Positions 11,577 to 24,640 of a stretch of 64,000 bases of DNA are shown here, piece after piece. Both the position numbers and the translations under genes were made by a program. How positions within the stretch are numbered: position 1 is the stretch's first letter; each line of letters begins with the position of its first letter. The notes beneath the pieces were generated by a model. It was given only the letters and a program-made list of their open reading frames with translations. It was not told the DNA's origin and did not search any database. The stretch is from Gigaspora rosea. Its lineage: Eukaryota; Glomeromycota; Glomeromycetes; Diversisporales; Gigasporaceae. The DNA is taken from contig QKWP01001089.1 of assembly GCA_003550325.1 (NCBI GenBank), forward strand, positions 3,049-67,048, in the 5' to 3' direction.

Positions 11577-13947
11577 ATCAATTAATGAACTTAGTCCTGA
11601 ACTTTCAACTTCATTTGGCCCGTTTTTACCTAACTCTCTAACTGCTGCGTATGAACGTGCTAAAGCATTCGAAAATTCTTTTAAACAAAACACTTATTAT
11701 TATAATCTTTATTTACCTGCTTCTACTTTCATGCTACAGCAACCAGTTCTTGTAACCCCTCCTGCCACAGTCGCTCCCCCAGTCCAAGCACTTTCCAAAA
11801 CCGAAGAGCTATTGTTAAGCTTGGAGAAGCTTTTACAGCCATGGTGGCCTGGTTTAAAAAAAGCAAAAAACAGCCGCGCTGAAATTGGAACTCGCTGCCC
11901 CGATATCCTTGTTATCGATGTGGACAGACCAGACACTACGTACGAAACTGTCCTTAGCCCGCCCACCTAATAATTCTGGAGCTGTGGCTACCAGTAGCAA
12001 TGCGATCCCTGTAAACCAAAATAGTCAGCATCGACCTAATCCCCGGCCCCTGTCAATAATAATGGAAATGGTCATGACGGAGCTGCGCCAAATAATGCCC
12101 ACACTTTTTTGAACCTTCATGTGAACGATCAGATGTTCATGGCGGGAGAAGAAAATAAACGGCCTAGTCAATCTACTCGGCTCAAGAGACGACAAACTGC
12201 AGACGGTTTGGTTCAAGAAGGACAGAGAGAAGAAACTGTACACCCAACTGAGACAGTTACGAATCCTCCATCTCATACCAAGACCAATTGGGCTCTGATG
12301 TCTGAAAAAAGAAAATCCTTAATGATCCTACTCAAATATCGTCCCTTGTAACTCCCTACTCTACTGTGGCCGATATCCAGGATAAAACGGCTAATATAAT
12401 CTTTGGACAATTACTTCGATCGGTTCCTGCGATGCGCACACAATTGGTTCAAGGGCTCCGAAAGAAAGTTACCACCAAGAGAAGTCCCAGACTTTTGTCA
12501 ATCTCCAACCAAACTCTACCTCTATGGCCTTGTACTATTACGCAGTTGTTTATAACAAAATTATTCTACTCATAGTGGATAGTGGTTCTTCCGGGAGTAT
12601 TGTCTCTTCTCATTTGTTAAGTGAATTAGGTATTAAAGTTGAAAGGCCATCTACTATCAATATGTTAATGTATACGTCAGAGCAAACGGCTATAGGAGAA
12701 ATTTCTAACTTTCCATTTTTTGTGGGAGGAGTAAGAATTCCAATTGATGTTGTCATTACAGATGCCTTGTCATATCAAGCCATAGTTGGAAACAATTGGT
12801 TATCCAAGGTTCAGGTGAAGATAGTTATAATACTTCCGAAATGGCTCTATATTGGGAGAATGAAGAAATTATAGTTCTGGTTGAATTTCGTCAAATACAG
12901 CATAATCCGATACAAGAAAACCATAACCCAAAAACTGGAAATGAAAAGGAGGAAGAGGATTAAGATGAACTTGAGATAGATGAAGAGGAGGAAGTTGAGA
13001 ATGAATACAAAGAAGAAGAGTTAGAAGAACAGCTGTATAGATTTTCAGAAGAAGAGTTCATTTCTTACTTTTATAACCTTTAAGATTTTACTTTAAATTC
13101 TGATGAACAGTTCCTTTCTGATGACCCTTACAATACTCCTATCAGTCTCTTGAACTTTCACCCGATTATTATAATGACTCGGACGAAGAAGATACTGTTT
13201 CTCTATATAATCTTGTGCCTGAAGGACGGGGTGTTCACGAAGGATGGTGGGAAATGAACAGTGACGATGACTATCAGAATAATGATAATGAATACCTTTC
13301 TGAGACTGAAGAAGAAAGTTACGAAGAAGACCAGAAGTTTTTCTTTGATGAACATCTTGAGTCGACACCCGAATTAGATAAAGGACTGATTGAAGAGGAA
13401 GCTCAGGATAGTGTGCATAAGTTTATTCTTAAGCATAGGGACCTTTTTGCTTGGACTCTGCAGGATTTAGAAAGGACTAGCTTGGTCATGCATATAATTT
13501 TACTGCTAAAGCCCCTCCGGTTAAACAAAAGGCATATCGGACTTCACCTAGGGTTCCGAAGTTTGATCCGGGTTTGATTTGAGTTTGATCAAACCCCAAA
13601 TCAAACCAAACTCAAACTATAAATTTTATTAAGTTTGAGATCAAACCCAAATTCAAATAAAAAATAATCAAACTCAAACCAAACCCAAATACTATACTAA
13701 GTTTGATTTGAGTTTGATTTGAAGTTTGCAAACTAGTTTGAGTTTGAATAACATAAATATATTTTTATATTTTTTTTTTTACTAAGTTAATGGTACTTAT
13801 CGACTAATAGAAAGTTGTAGAGCTTGTCAAGACGCATCCAATGGTGGTTAGATCACCCAAATCAGCCTAGCAGATGGCGAGATATCGTCAAAAAACTAGA
13901 GATAAATTTGGTATGAAATTTGTTACAGAGACATCTAATTGTAGCAG

Positions 13948-14660
13948 TTATCGTGCTTCCATCTCAAACTTTTTTTCTTACTAAGCTAACGATACATGCC
14001 CACTAATTGAAAGTTGTAGATCTCGTCGAGACGCATCTAATGGTGGTTAGATCATCCAAATTGGCCCAATTGATGGCGAGATATTGTCGAAAAACGATTG
14101 GCTGACTATATGGAGTGCTCCGTATTAAAAGGGCCCATTTTTACATTTATCTCATTTTGAGATAATCGAGCTTAACCACTTGTTTTGATTTTCGGACTGA
14201 TCCGGGATTAATTAAATTTCACTATTTTGATTGGTTAAAGACGGCATGTGACTATCGGATAATCTCGTGACGTGTTGGCTCTACGCAGCCTCATGTAATT
14301 TTTCTTTTTACATTATCTTGATTTTTTATTATGCAAATCGACTTTCATTAATAATTGAAAAATATCAGTCATGTCAAAATTTACATGAATTTGATAAAAA
14401 CTCATTTTTCAAAAAATTGTAAAAATGGGCCCTTTTAATACGGAGCACTCCATATAAAATCTCATGTAAACAATGTTTTGTTTACATGATTTTATATAGT
14501 CGGCCAATGTTTTTCGATGATTTCTCGCCATCCACTGGGTCGATTTGGATGATCTAACCACCGTTAGATGCGTCTCGACAAGCTCTACAACTTTCAATTA
14601 GTGGGCATGTATCGTTAGCTTAGTAAGAAAAAATGGTTTAGATGGAAGCACACCACATTT
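13948..14660. mobile_element. Foldback element C, nested in B
   Basis: The arms start GTGCTTCCATCT on the left and, on the opposite strand, the same word near 14655. They continue through TTTTTTCTTACTAAGCTAAC and the shared GAAAGTTGTAGA core to GATTGGCTGACTATA. The right arm is complete up to a GTTTACATGATTTTATATAG hairpin near 14484. The left arm is interrupted by the MITE at 14111-14452. The target duplication is not clear. Confidence 0.7.
14111..14452. mobile_element. Mariner-type MITE, copy 1 (342 bp)
   Basis: A perfect terminal inverted repeat starts TGGAGTGCTCCGTATTAAAA and continues through GGGCCCATTTTTACA. The element is flanked by TA on both sides (14109-14110 and 14453-14454), as in Tc1/mariner insertions. 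It has no coding frame. A relative lies at 33990-34292 with the same inner word AAAAGGGCCCATTTTTACA. Confidence 0.85.
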
Positions 14661-15519
14661 CGCCTGTGATTCTCATATGTAATCTCTGTTGTCAACCTAG
14701 ATTTCTACCTCTTTTGAGAAATGCTAGAGACAGAGCGACTAATGCAGAGAGACACTTTATGTAATTCACACTAACTACTGTGGTATGCAAGAGTCGGAAT
14801 GGATACTGTTATTTGGACAGTATTTTGTAAAGAGGCTTGGGGGATTTGCAATTATGAAAGAGGCCACAATTAATAGTAAATGAGGATACTAAGAATTGTA
14901 TCAAATGTATTTCAGTGAAGACACACTACTTCACTTATCCTTTTATTCAATAAACCAGAGATTATTCACTCTGCTTTTTAGCAAAGAAAAAACCTTGAGT
15001 ATTTATACATGTTTTGTTCAATATAAATAAATACAATAAGAAATAAAGAAATCTATATAATCGATAGATTTGATATATGCCAATGCTAAATATAATGGCT
15101 ATAATAAATATAATAAAGATAATAAATATAACACATATATCCTAAATATCAGCTATATTAGATATGTTAATTATATCTGTTATGTCCAAAATTCTAATAT
15201 GTCTAAAATGTCAGACATATCTGTGATTAACTGAAATATCTAGGATTACTTGAAATGTCCGATATTTCAGTGTCACAGGTGGCGCAGTATTGATCGACCA
15301 ATAAGATTTGGGCGCAGTAGGACGTTTTGTAAGGACCAATCATTCAGTTTTGACTAGAATGAGCTAGAACGGTACAATCGAGATGATTTTGGTACCATTC
15401 GAAAGCTCTCATTGAGACGGTCACGATGGTAGTAGTTTCTTTAAAATTGGATTGCAGGGTCAAGAGTTATCATCGTTATACGTTTCATACGTTTTTACAG
15501 GTCTAACACCGTCACGGAT
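14661..15519. other. Unassigned interior of foldback B
   Basis: The stretch includes AT-rich TAAATATAATAA repeats near 15080-15180 and several ATATCTG/CAGATAT words. I see no gene, no clear terminal repeats and no coding similarity. It could be a further old insertion. Confidence 0.3.
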
Positions 15520-18500
15520 TTTTATATAGTCAGCCAATCATTTTTCAACAATATCGCACCATCCACTAGGCTGATTTGGGTGATCTAACCACCATTGGAT
15601 GCGTCTTGACAAGCTCTACAACTTTCAATTAGTCGATAAGTACCGTTAACTTAGTAAAAAAATTTTAAAATATAAAAATATATTTATGTTATTCAAACTT
15701 AAACTAGTTTGCAAACTTCAAACTCAAGTTCAAACCAAACTCAAATTTAACTAAAAAGTTTGCTTCAAATCAAACTCAAATAATTTTTTTAATCATAGTT
15801 TGGGTTTGAGTTTGATTTCAATTCAAATCAAACCCAAATCTGACCTAAAGTTTGATTTGATCCGGGTTTGTAGGAACCCTAGCATCACCTATGGAAAGAG
15901 ATTTTTTGGAAAATAAAATTGCTGATATGTTGGCGGATGATATCATTTGACCTTCATTCAGCCCTTGGTCTTCCCCTTTCGTACTGGTTAAACAAAAAGA
16001 TAAAATTCAATTCTGCATCGACTATAGGAAGCTTAATGCAGTAACCAAGAAGGATAACTATCCTTTGCCGATTATTAATGACCTTCTTGATACTCTCAAA
16101 AATTCTGCATGGTACACATTCCTAGATTTAGCTAGTGGATACTGGCAGATAGAGGTGGATCCTAAAGACTGAGAAATGATGGCCTTCATCTGTCACTTGG
16201 GGACCTTTGAATTTAACGTTATGCCTTTCAGCTTGACGAGCCCTGGCTACGTTCCAATGTTTAATGGATCAAATTTTTCAAGGTATTAACGGGAAATTTG
16301 TTATTATATATCTTGATGATATTAATATTTTTTATAAAGTCTTAATGAGCACCTTCAGCATTTGAGAGAAGTTTTTAGACGTCTCAACAAAGCTGGTTTG
16401 AAATTAAACCCCGTAAATTCACTTTGCAAAAAGGGAACTTAAGTTTCTCGGGTATATCATTAGTGCCCAAGGAATCTCGACCGACCCTAAGAAAGTTGAA
16501 TTAGTCCGAAATTTTCCTGTCCCTATGACTCTTTGGCAACTCCGTGGATTTTTAGGGTTGGCTTCCTAATACTGTAGATTTATCGAGGATTTCTCAAAAC
16601 TTGCTGCCCCTTAACCTTCTTCTGAAGAAAGGAGAAACTTATATCTGGACCCCTTTACAACAAAAAGCCTTTCAATTATTAAAGGAAAAACTTATTTCTG
16701 CCCCTGTACTTGCTATCTGAATTTTGACCAAGAATTCATGTTGTTTACTGATGCTTCGGGAATTACTATTGGTGCTATTCTCTCCCAAAAGGATATTCAA
16801 GACAGAGAGAGAGTTATCTCGTATGCCAGTCAAACCTTAACTTCAGCAGAAAAGAATTATTCAGTCACGGAACAGGAGTGTTTAGCCGTTATATGGGCAG
16901 TAACCTACTTCGTTTAGTATCTTCATGGCACTCGATTTACTTTGATTACTGACTACTCGGCCCTCAAATTTTTAATCAATCAAAATCTTTCTTGAGAACA
17001 TGTGGCACGTTGGATTTTATCTTTACTAGAATTTGATTATACCATTAAACACTAAGCTGGCAGACAACAAACTAATACTGATTCCTTGTCCCAAATTTCT
17101 GAACCATCTGATATTTCTTCTGAATTACATCTCTTTTGACTATCTGTCACAAATCTCTCTTTTCGTTATCAACTATTAGTATTTCTTTTTTTATTTATCA
17201 TTTTTTCTGTATTTTCATCTTTTATTGTTTCTCTTTGTTTCGTCAAAACCTCACTACAATGGATCCTGAACTTTACAAAACCTTTTTTGACTATCTTACC
17301 AACCCAGCTATCATGGAGCTCCAAAAACAAAAGCATTTAATTACCCAAACAAAACATTATATAGTTACTAACAATCTACTATTTAAAAGATCGTAATAGC
17401 TCCCTTATTGACTTCTTCGAGTATTGTTGCCCCATGAAGTCCCTGCTATTCTTTTAGTATGCATTCAGAACCTTTGTCAGGACATTTTAATTTTTATTCT
17501 TCTTTCCAGTAAATTTCCCAGAGATTCTTTTGGCCGCAGATAGAAGAATATATTAAGAAGTATGTGAGGTCCTGTGATGCTTGTTAGCAAAGAGGAAGAC
17601 CCCAAACATGTGAACCCATTTACCCAATCAAGATTGGTCAACCCTTCGACCGCATAGGGATTGATATTGTTGGACCCTTAATTCCTACTAAATCTGGAAA
17701 GAAGTATATCGTCATTGCCACTGAGTATCTCACCAAATGGCTGAAAGCACATGCCCTATCGGAAGCAACCGCCTCAGTTGTCGCCACTTTTTAATTGAAG
17801 ACATTATTTGTCAGCATGGCAGCCCAAAGAAACTCTTATCAAACTGAGAAAAGCATTTTGCCAACAAATTGGTCGATCATATTTGTGACCAACTTCAATT
17901 CCAGCATACATATTCAACTGCATATCACCCCAGACTATTAGTTTGAATGAGCATTTCAACTGAACCCTTTGGGAAGTTTTATCCAAGTGTACCATCCAAT
18001 TTCATCTCGATTGGAATCAATTTATCTCGGCTGCTCTATTTGCCTTTCGGACCACGTGACGGGTTACAAGCCCTTTTATCTTCTCTATGAAATAGACGCT
18101 ATTCTTCCAAAGGAAATTACCAATTAAAGTTGACGCCCCCTTCGAATGAAAGAGACTTGCAGTCCAACATTCACCGAAGAGTTGTGGTATTATTAGGAGA
18201 TATACCAGAAATTCAAAGAAAAGCGCAAGAAAGAACTGAAAAGGCGCAATTATGCGCTATGACCAGAAATATAGCATTGAAAGCTATACCATAGAAGATC
18301 AAGTCCTTCATTATAAATCATTTCTAGATGGAACATACAAGGACAAGCTGAAAGAAAAATAGGATAGACCCTTTTACATTTATGATGTTTTTAGTAATAG
18401 TGTTTATAAACTCAGGACAATGGATGATAAAATATTGAAACAAAAGTACCATGGTAATCGTTTTAAATTATATCTTCCTCGAGAGGATCAGTTCAATAGT

Positions 18501-18550
18501 AGTCCAGACCTTCACATCTCACAGGAGCTCGATAATTAAGCAGGAGAGTT

Positions 18551-19715
18551 TGTTACACTTGAAAAATTAAAATTTTTCTTTTCTGATAGCCCTATCGGTA
18601 TCCCTTGATCAAATTGCATCGATTACTCTGAACTCTTAAACCATAAACCCTGATCATCGATTTGATCAATGACCGATTGACATATGAATATTCTTTTCTA
18701 TTTCTTTATTTGTTGCTATATACATATCTCTGTTATTTCCTATTTTGTTATACGAATACATATCATTTCTTATTACTTTATTGGGACATTATACTAAAGA
18801 TTGGATCGAAGTCTATTATAGATACGATAATCGATCGAAAGATGGATCGACTGTTATCACCCAGCCACCGTTTACACCAATGTGCTTGAATAAGAAGTCT
18901 TCATCACGTGTCTCATGGCGACACTTGAATATTTGGCCTATCTTGGATGCCTCAAGGCATTCAAATATTTTCAGGAATTTGCTGATATGTTTCAAGATTT
19001 CATTTTCATGAACAGAACTTTTCATAAGGCAAAGGCGTGGTTAAAACTAATGTGATTAATGAAGGGATTGGTGTTGAAAAGAATCGAATGATTCTAAAAA
19101 TAAGTTGACCATGGGTAAAAGTTTTCTTGAATAGAATACTGTAATTAATTTATGTATCTAAAAACATGTATTTAAAGGCTCAAATTCTGCCTTCAATAAA
19201 GACTTCAGACTTTGATCTGCCCTTTTGTTTAAAATAATAAACCTTGACCCTATATAAGTTAGTAGGCATTTCAAAGCTAAAGGCAACTTATATACATTTT
19301 TATTATTGAATTCTCAACACTGCTTGTTAGTATTACGCTGCTGTTTTGTTATTTGTTTTTTTTATTTATTGTTTGATTATTTTTACACTGCTGCTGATAC
19401 ACTTATCAAGACACCAATATTTGATTGTTTTATTGATAATACATTTAAGACTATAGATAAATTTAATTGACTACTGTATTGTTTGATTGTTTCTGCTGAT
19501 TAACGATTGATATCGTTAGATAACTCCTTTGTTTTAATTATACAATAATTCATCCCTTTTTAACCCTTACGCTTGATTCAACTCCTTTTACGCCAAAGTA
19601 TCCTAACTCCTTCATAATTCTTCCTTTATATTTCTCTATTGTTAACTCGTAAATACTGTTTACTATTCCGATAGCTCTACCAGCGAATCTGATATCTCCC
19701 AACCGGATAGTAACA
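18551..19715 (+). repeat. Right LTR of the Ty3/gypsy element
   Basis: Same ends and order as the left LTR. It is preceded by a purine-rich stretch near 18539-18549 that would be the polypurine tract. Confidence 0.9.
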
Positions 19716-21388
19716 CCAGACATTTCTGAAAATCCAGTACAGTAATTGAAAGGCTTTCACCTCGTTTCCCTCAGCTCCAGCCAATAACAGTGAGAAATAA
19801 GTAAATTCATTCAAAATAATAAGCCTAAAGTTTTCATCGATCAGGTACAGTACTGATTTTTCACACAAATAAATGGTTTTGCAAGATTTCATCAACTACA
19901 TAACTAATCGAAAACATTCACCAAGATAAACACAGCAATTAGATTATTTTTAGATGCATCATTAAATAAATCAAAAGAGGACACTCGATTTTTTTTTTTT
20001 TAAATCCTCACAAAGTAAAAAAAAAAACAATGCATTGCAAATTTGAATTATGATTCGTAGTTACATTCTTCAAGTTTCAACTAATCATATTGATTTGGCA
20101 AGAATATTGCAATTCATTAGGCTTGTGAATTAATGACATCATCCTGATATCAAATTGACATCATTATTTGGATAATATTAGCAATGCTTAATATCTATTA
20201 AATCCGTGTTGAGAAAAAAAGTATTAGATGGAAAGGGAATAATTCTTGGACTTTTTATATGAATATTTTTAATCAATGTGGGAACTGTTTTTACTGCAAC
20301 AATAATACTGATTTTATTATGTGTATAAACATCCGATTAGAAACGCATAATTTTATATAAATAACCATTATAGTTCACTCTATAAAAGAGTTACAGTGGA
20401 GTATGAAATATTTTACGTATATAAAAAAGCTTTATTATTTAAGCAATATATAATCGAAAAGCATAAGTGCGTTTTGATCATGTGATTGGATGAATTCCAT
20501 ACAACCAAAGGAAAAGACTTTAAGACTGCAGAATACATTGAAATTGGTGATTTTAAGAAATTAAATAGGTAATTTTAATTAAAGTAATCGTAATTTTAAG
20601 TAATTCGAACTAAAACAATATGCACCCAGAAGATTAGCGAGATTGCACGAGATATTTTAGTAATAATAGAGTGAGAAGCAGCAGCTTCAGCCAATGATTT
20701 TCCACTGTTCGAAGTAAGCTGGCTGTTAAATGGAGAAACGGCACAATCAAGAGATTACAGCACGAAGTGGGATTCCTGAGTCGAAAAAAATTGCAAATTA
20801 AATGAATTGGAATTTTAATGAGTTAATGTAGTAATTTAACGATTCTCGACAATCCTTTTTATATTAGAAATTACGGTGATTATTCGATTACGTTATGTAA
20901 GTTTTTGATTTGACTGATTGCTTTTCAGATCGATCTCTGTTGCTTATAATCAAGCAGGGGTTAGAAAACGCGGTGTATAACTTATGACAAATTCTCTCAA
21001 TCTTTTCAATCTGTTGACCTCGTCAATATGCATTGTACTTTACAATAAAAAGCTCACTAAATTAGTTATTTTAATAATTTATTCTTAATATATTATTTAA
21101 ATATTACTAATGTACAGACCTTTATTTGATAAAATTATTGCTAACTTATTACAAATATATTTATAAGAATTTATTATAATGTGAAAATACTAAAGAAAGC
21201 ATCCATTTTGGCAAAAATTTTACATATAGTAGTACATTAACAGCACAATCTAAGTGTCTTATTTTTAGTAAATCAATCTTACGTATAAGTATAAGTAGGT
21301 AGCACAACGTACTGTCATGCCATTTTCATCTTAAATAGGTCGATACTGTACTCTACGTACGAAACAATTTTATTTTAGATTCAGTAAG
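19716..21388 (+). repeat. Array 3' and 5' blocks upstream of copy 3
   Basis: From about 19860 the DNA matches downstream blocks elsewhere (GCAAGATTTCATCAACT near 19879 as near 61964 and 63280; ATTGATTTGGCAAGAATATT near 20088 as in units 4-7). At about 20423 the upstream block begins (AAAAAAGCTT, here with a few extra bases) and leads to copy 3. No separate gene is seen. Confidence 0.7.
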
Positions 21389-22941
21389 ATGAAAACGAAA
21401 ATTATCGAAAAACTTCTTAATGATTATATTGACTCCTTAACGATAAAGAAGATTTCAATGTAATTATTAACGTTGGAAAAATTCCGGACGTGAAAACTTT
21501 TAAAGCACATTCCATTATTTTGAGATATCGGTCTATATACTTTCGTAATTAATTAGCAAACATTAATAAAGACAATAATAATATTAAAACGATTGATTAA
21601 TTTAAATCATGTGTCTATTCAGCAATTTGATATTATTATCAAGTAAGTTATTGAATTTTTTTTTAATATATAATATGTTGTATTAAATTCTAAATTATTA
21701 ACATTATTAATTTAATATAAAGATATATTTATGGGGGAGTCATTTCATTAGAAGATCTTGTTGCGTCATTTATTTTTGAGCTCATGTTTATTGCTTGCGA
21801 GTTTTTTCTTGAAGAACTGGCTAAATATATTGAAGCCTATTTAATTGAGACAAAAGCTCATTGGCTACGATTACACTTTGCTCATGTTTATCAAGAAAGT
21901 TTCAAAAGTAATACCTTAAAGAATTACAAAAATGGTGCAATGATACTGTGGTAAAATATCCAGATAAGATCTTTGACTCTGAAGATTTTACATTACTTCA
22001 TGAAAACGCATTAGTTTCACTTGTTGAACGAGATGATTTACAAATGGAAGAAATAAAGATTTGGAAATATATTATTAAATGGGGAATTGCTAAAAATCCA
22101 GACTTACCTACTGATTTTAAAGATTGGACTCATGAAAATTTCCTATCTTTGAAGACTACTTTACAAAACTGCCTACCTCTTATTAGATACTTTCAAATAT
22201 CTGCTGATGATATTTATAATCATGTACATCCATATAAACAAATTCATGAAAAGACTCTTTGGAATGATGTAAAGATGCGATTTATTTCACCAAATAAATC
22301 AGTATCATCAAAAATTCTTCCACCGCGTACTATCTTGACACAAAAATTACCAATACGAACAACTGAACCATTTTCAAAAGTTATTAATGAAGTGCATGCA
22401 GCTGAAATCGCTTCATGGATTGATAAAAGGGAAGATAAATATTCTACGGAAAATAATCCATATGAGTTTAAATTGCTTCTTCGTGGAAGTAGAGACGGTT
22501 TTACTAATGATTCATTCTGGAATTTATGTGATAAACAAACAAATGTCATTGTTGTCATAAAAGTTAAAGGCACTGACGAAAATCTTGGTGGATATAATCC
22601 TATTGGATGGGAAAACCAAATTCAAGCTATACATTAAAGTGTTGTAACGATAGCTTGATTTTTTCATTTAAAAATGGTACTATCCAAAATTCTATTTTAA
22701 GTCGTGTAAAAGATCCAACTAAAGAAGTAATTTATAATTTTTCTAGTTGTGGCCCGTGTTTTACTAATGGTTTTTATATGAGAAATAATTTTAACCAAGA
22801 CAGTCAATGCTATTGCTATTATGATGGTGTTAGATATGAAAATCTAATTAGAGACACATCGTTATATGATACCAATAGTCGCTCTTCATATTTTCTGTAG
22901 AGGAGTATGAAATATTTCAGATTCATAAAAAGTCTTTATAA
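21389..22941 (+). pseudogene. BTB-BACK-TLDc gene, copy 3 (broken)
   Basis: Start, intron and all three domains are in place and most of exon 2 matches copy 1 closely. Compared with copy 1, one base is missing in exon 1 after GATTATATTGA, a TAA replaces the Glu codon near 21549, one base is missing in AATACCTTAAAG near 21913, and one A is missing in GGGAAAACC near 22612. The C-terminal half reads EVIYNFSSCGPCFTNGFYM, a segment that differs from other copies. These changes rule out a full protein from this copy. Confidence 0.9.
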
Positions 22942-23840
22942 TTTTTATTGTTTAAAGTTTATTCAACTTTTTATTTTTAAAATAATAGTTTAGCACAAAT
23001 ACCAATAAAGATAATGACTTTTTAAAAGCTCATGATGATTAATCGTAAAAATCAATGAATATATAGGACATGCAATAAAAATGATTGGTGCAAATTTAAA
23101 TAATTAATTTGCAAAAAGATAATAAATATTCAATGATTTTCGGTTTTGATGTTGATGATGATATTTCCTTTAATCTATTTATCACCCTTTAAATCCATTA
23201 TTTTTTCCTTTCAACATTTTCGCTTCACCGATTTTATCTTGATAATACGTACAAATTTATTTTCTAAAGTGGAATCTCATGAAAAGCAGGTATTTCATAA
23301 TGTTTAAATACTTTTTCTTATAACTAAATTGTTACATCTAGATATACATTCCATGCAGTGATATGAAATTCAAATTCCATGTGCATGTAAACGAGAAGAT
23401 AATTCGAATAATGCAATTTATGATAATTAAAATCGGATTTGTTAAAGAGATCATTGGAGATAACAATTTTAATTAAAACAAAAGATTATTATTCTATAGC
23501 CCAATTTAAACCAACCAATTGGTCTTAATCCAATGTTATATAAATTCATTGATATATTTTTGAAATGTTTAACAAATTAAAGGTGATTAAATAACTACAG
23601 TATTTTATAAAAACTGCCAAAATTTTATTTGTTGAAAAAAATAAGCTGCTTAATATCGCTAATTGTGCACTATTAAATACAAAATGTTTGTCAAAATATG
23701 TAATTTTTTCTCAGTATTTTAATATTTTATAATTTAATCTTATAAATTAATATATTTGTACTGGTAATAATAAAATGTTATATTAGAAATATATCTGCAA
23801 CAATTTAATACAAATAAAGATCTAAAATTTAGCAATATAT
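22942..23840 (+). repeat. Array 3' block after copy 3
   Basis: Same order of words as after copies 1 and 4, ending at the solo-LTR-like insert. After that insert it resumes at 24430 with ATATAACTAATATATTAGGT. No gene is seen. Confidence 0.7.
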
Positions 23841-24429
23841 TGTTACAAGTGACTATAGCCTTCAATATAGGAATTGCAACACAGCACACCATGACAGGGA
23901 TCATGTAAGAATCAGAGAAGATATGAAGTGGTGTGGAAGTGGAATATTACTTCACTAGAGCAGTTCAGTTTATATTTATTAAATAGCAAGAGTATATTAA
24001 TTGAGCAAAGATATATTTTATTTATTTAGATAATAATATTTATTCAAAGTGATATAACTATTTTTAAGCATGGGAGAGAGGAGGAGAGGAATCTGAGTCT
24101 AAGTAAAGAGCTAATGTGTAGAAGGTCAGAAAGCTAAAGTTTATATATCTTTTGAAAATACATTCATGTAAAAGTATAAAAGTATAAAAGTATAATAGTA
24201 ATAAAGTATAAAGGTATAAAGGTATAAAGGTATAAAAGTATAAAGGTATAATGGTATAAAGGTATAAAGGTATAAAGGTATAAAGGTATAAAGGTATAAA
24301 GGTATAAAGGTATAAAGGTATAAAGGACCATTCTATATTTATGTTCTATTGTTCTGTGTCACTTCTATATTATGCTAAAATATTTTCAGAATGTTCTAGT
24401 TTTTAATAATAAAAACTCATTTTATAACA
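23841..24429. mobile_element. Solo-LTR-like insertion, 589 bp
   Basis: Begins TGTTACAAGTG and ends TTTTATAACA, a TG...CA pair with a TGTTA/TAACA inverted repeat. It sits inside otherwise continuous array DNA (units 4 and 5 lack it), and ATAT occurs on both sides, fitting a 4-5 bp duplication. No internal genes are present. It is not the same sequence as the 1165-bp LTR at 8735. Read as a fossil solo LTR; the family is unknown. Confidence 0.6.
24170..24327 (+). repeat. 8-bp minisatellite (AAAGGTAT)n
   Basis: About 19 to 20 copies of AAAGGTAT, with AAAAGTAT variants at the left end, within the solo-LTR-like insert. Likely unstable in length. Confidence 0.95.
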
Positions 24430-24640
24430 ATATAACTAATATATTAGGTAGTTAAATAGTGCTGATAATGATGTAATTTTTTAATCAATGATTAAGAATA
24501 TTTCTAACTATAACCAGTGGTGACCGTCACCATCCTTTTTGTGTAACCAAAAATTTATAATGACAATCACCTAAATCACGTGATCATAATACGACCAATC
24601 AAACCGCATGTATAAACATCATGCTTACTAAAACCTTTTA
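24430..24640 (+). repeat. Array block fragment between two inserts
   Basis: The first part (24430-24500) continues the array unit as in units 4-8 (TAGTGCTGATAATGATG). After about 24500 similarity is lost. No gene. Confidence 0.55.

Larger units (their letters stand above)
13545..15889. mobile_element. Foldback element B with iterated GTTTGA ends (hAT-like)
   Basis: The left end reads TAGGGTTCCGAAGTTTGATC; the right end is the complement of TAGGGTTCCTACAAACCCGG. Each arm (about 13545-13910 and 15520-15889) is rich in the iterated word GTTTGA/GTTTGG before an AT-rich part and the ACTAAGTTAA...GAAAGTTGTAGAGC core. Flanking 8-mers ACTTCACC and GCATCACC agree at six of eight positions, consistent with an old 8-bp hAT target duplication. 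It lies between the protease and RT regions of the retrotransposon and contains foldback C and a mariner-type MITE. No transposase is present. Confidence 0.75.
8735..19715 (+). mobile_element. Ty3/gypsy LTR retrotransposon (broken, with nested insertions)
   Basis: Two direct LTRs of about 1165 bp (8735-9898 and 18551-19715) begin TGTTACACTTGAAAA and end GATAGTAACA. Between them, in plus orientation, come a gag-like region (about 10440-12400), an aspartic-protease-like stretch (about 12550-12870), a strongly acidic stretch (12900-13480), reverse transcriptase (about 15890-16650), RNase H (about 16720-17100) and integrase (about 17500-18450). The order protease, RT, RNase H, integrase places it in Ty3/gypsy. 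It is a fossil with well over a dozen breaks. Foldback and MITE insertions lie in the gag region and between protease and RT. The LTRs differ by several percent by eye, unevenly along their length, so it is not recent. No clear 5-bp target duplication remains. Confidence 0.9.

Noticed and set aside
24170-24327. CRISPR-like array
   Set aside because: Direct 8-bp repeats without spacers in a eukaryotic context; a simple minisatellite.
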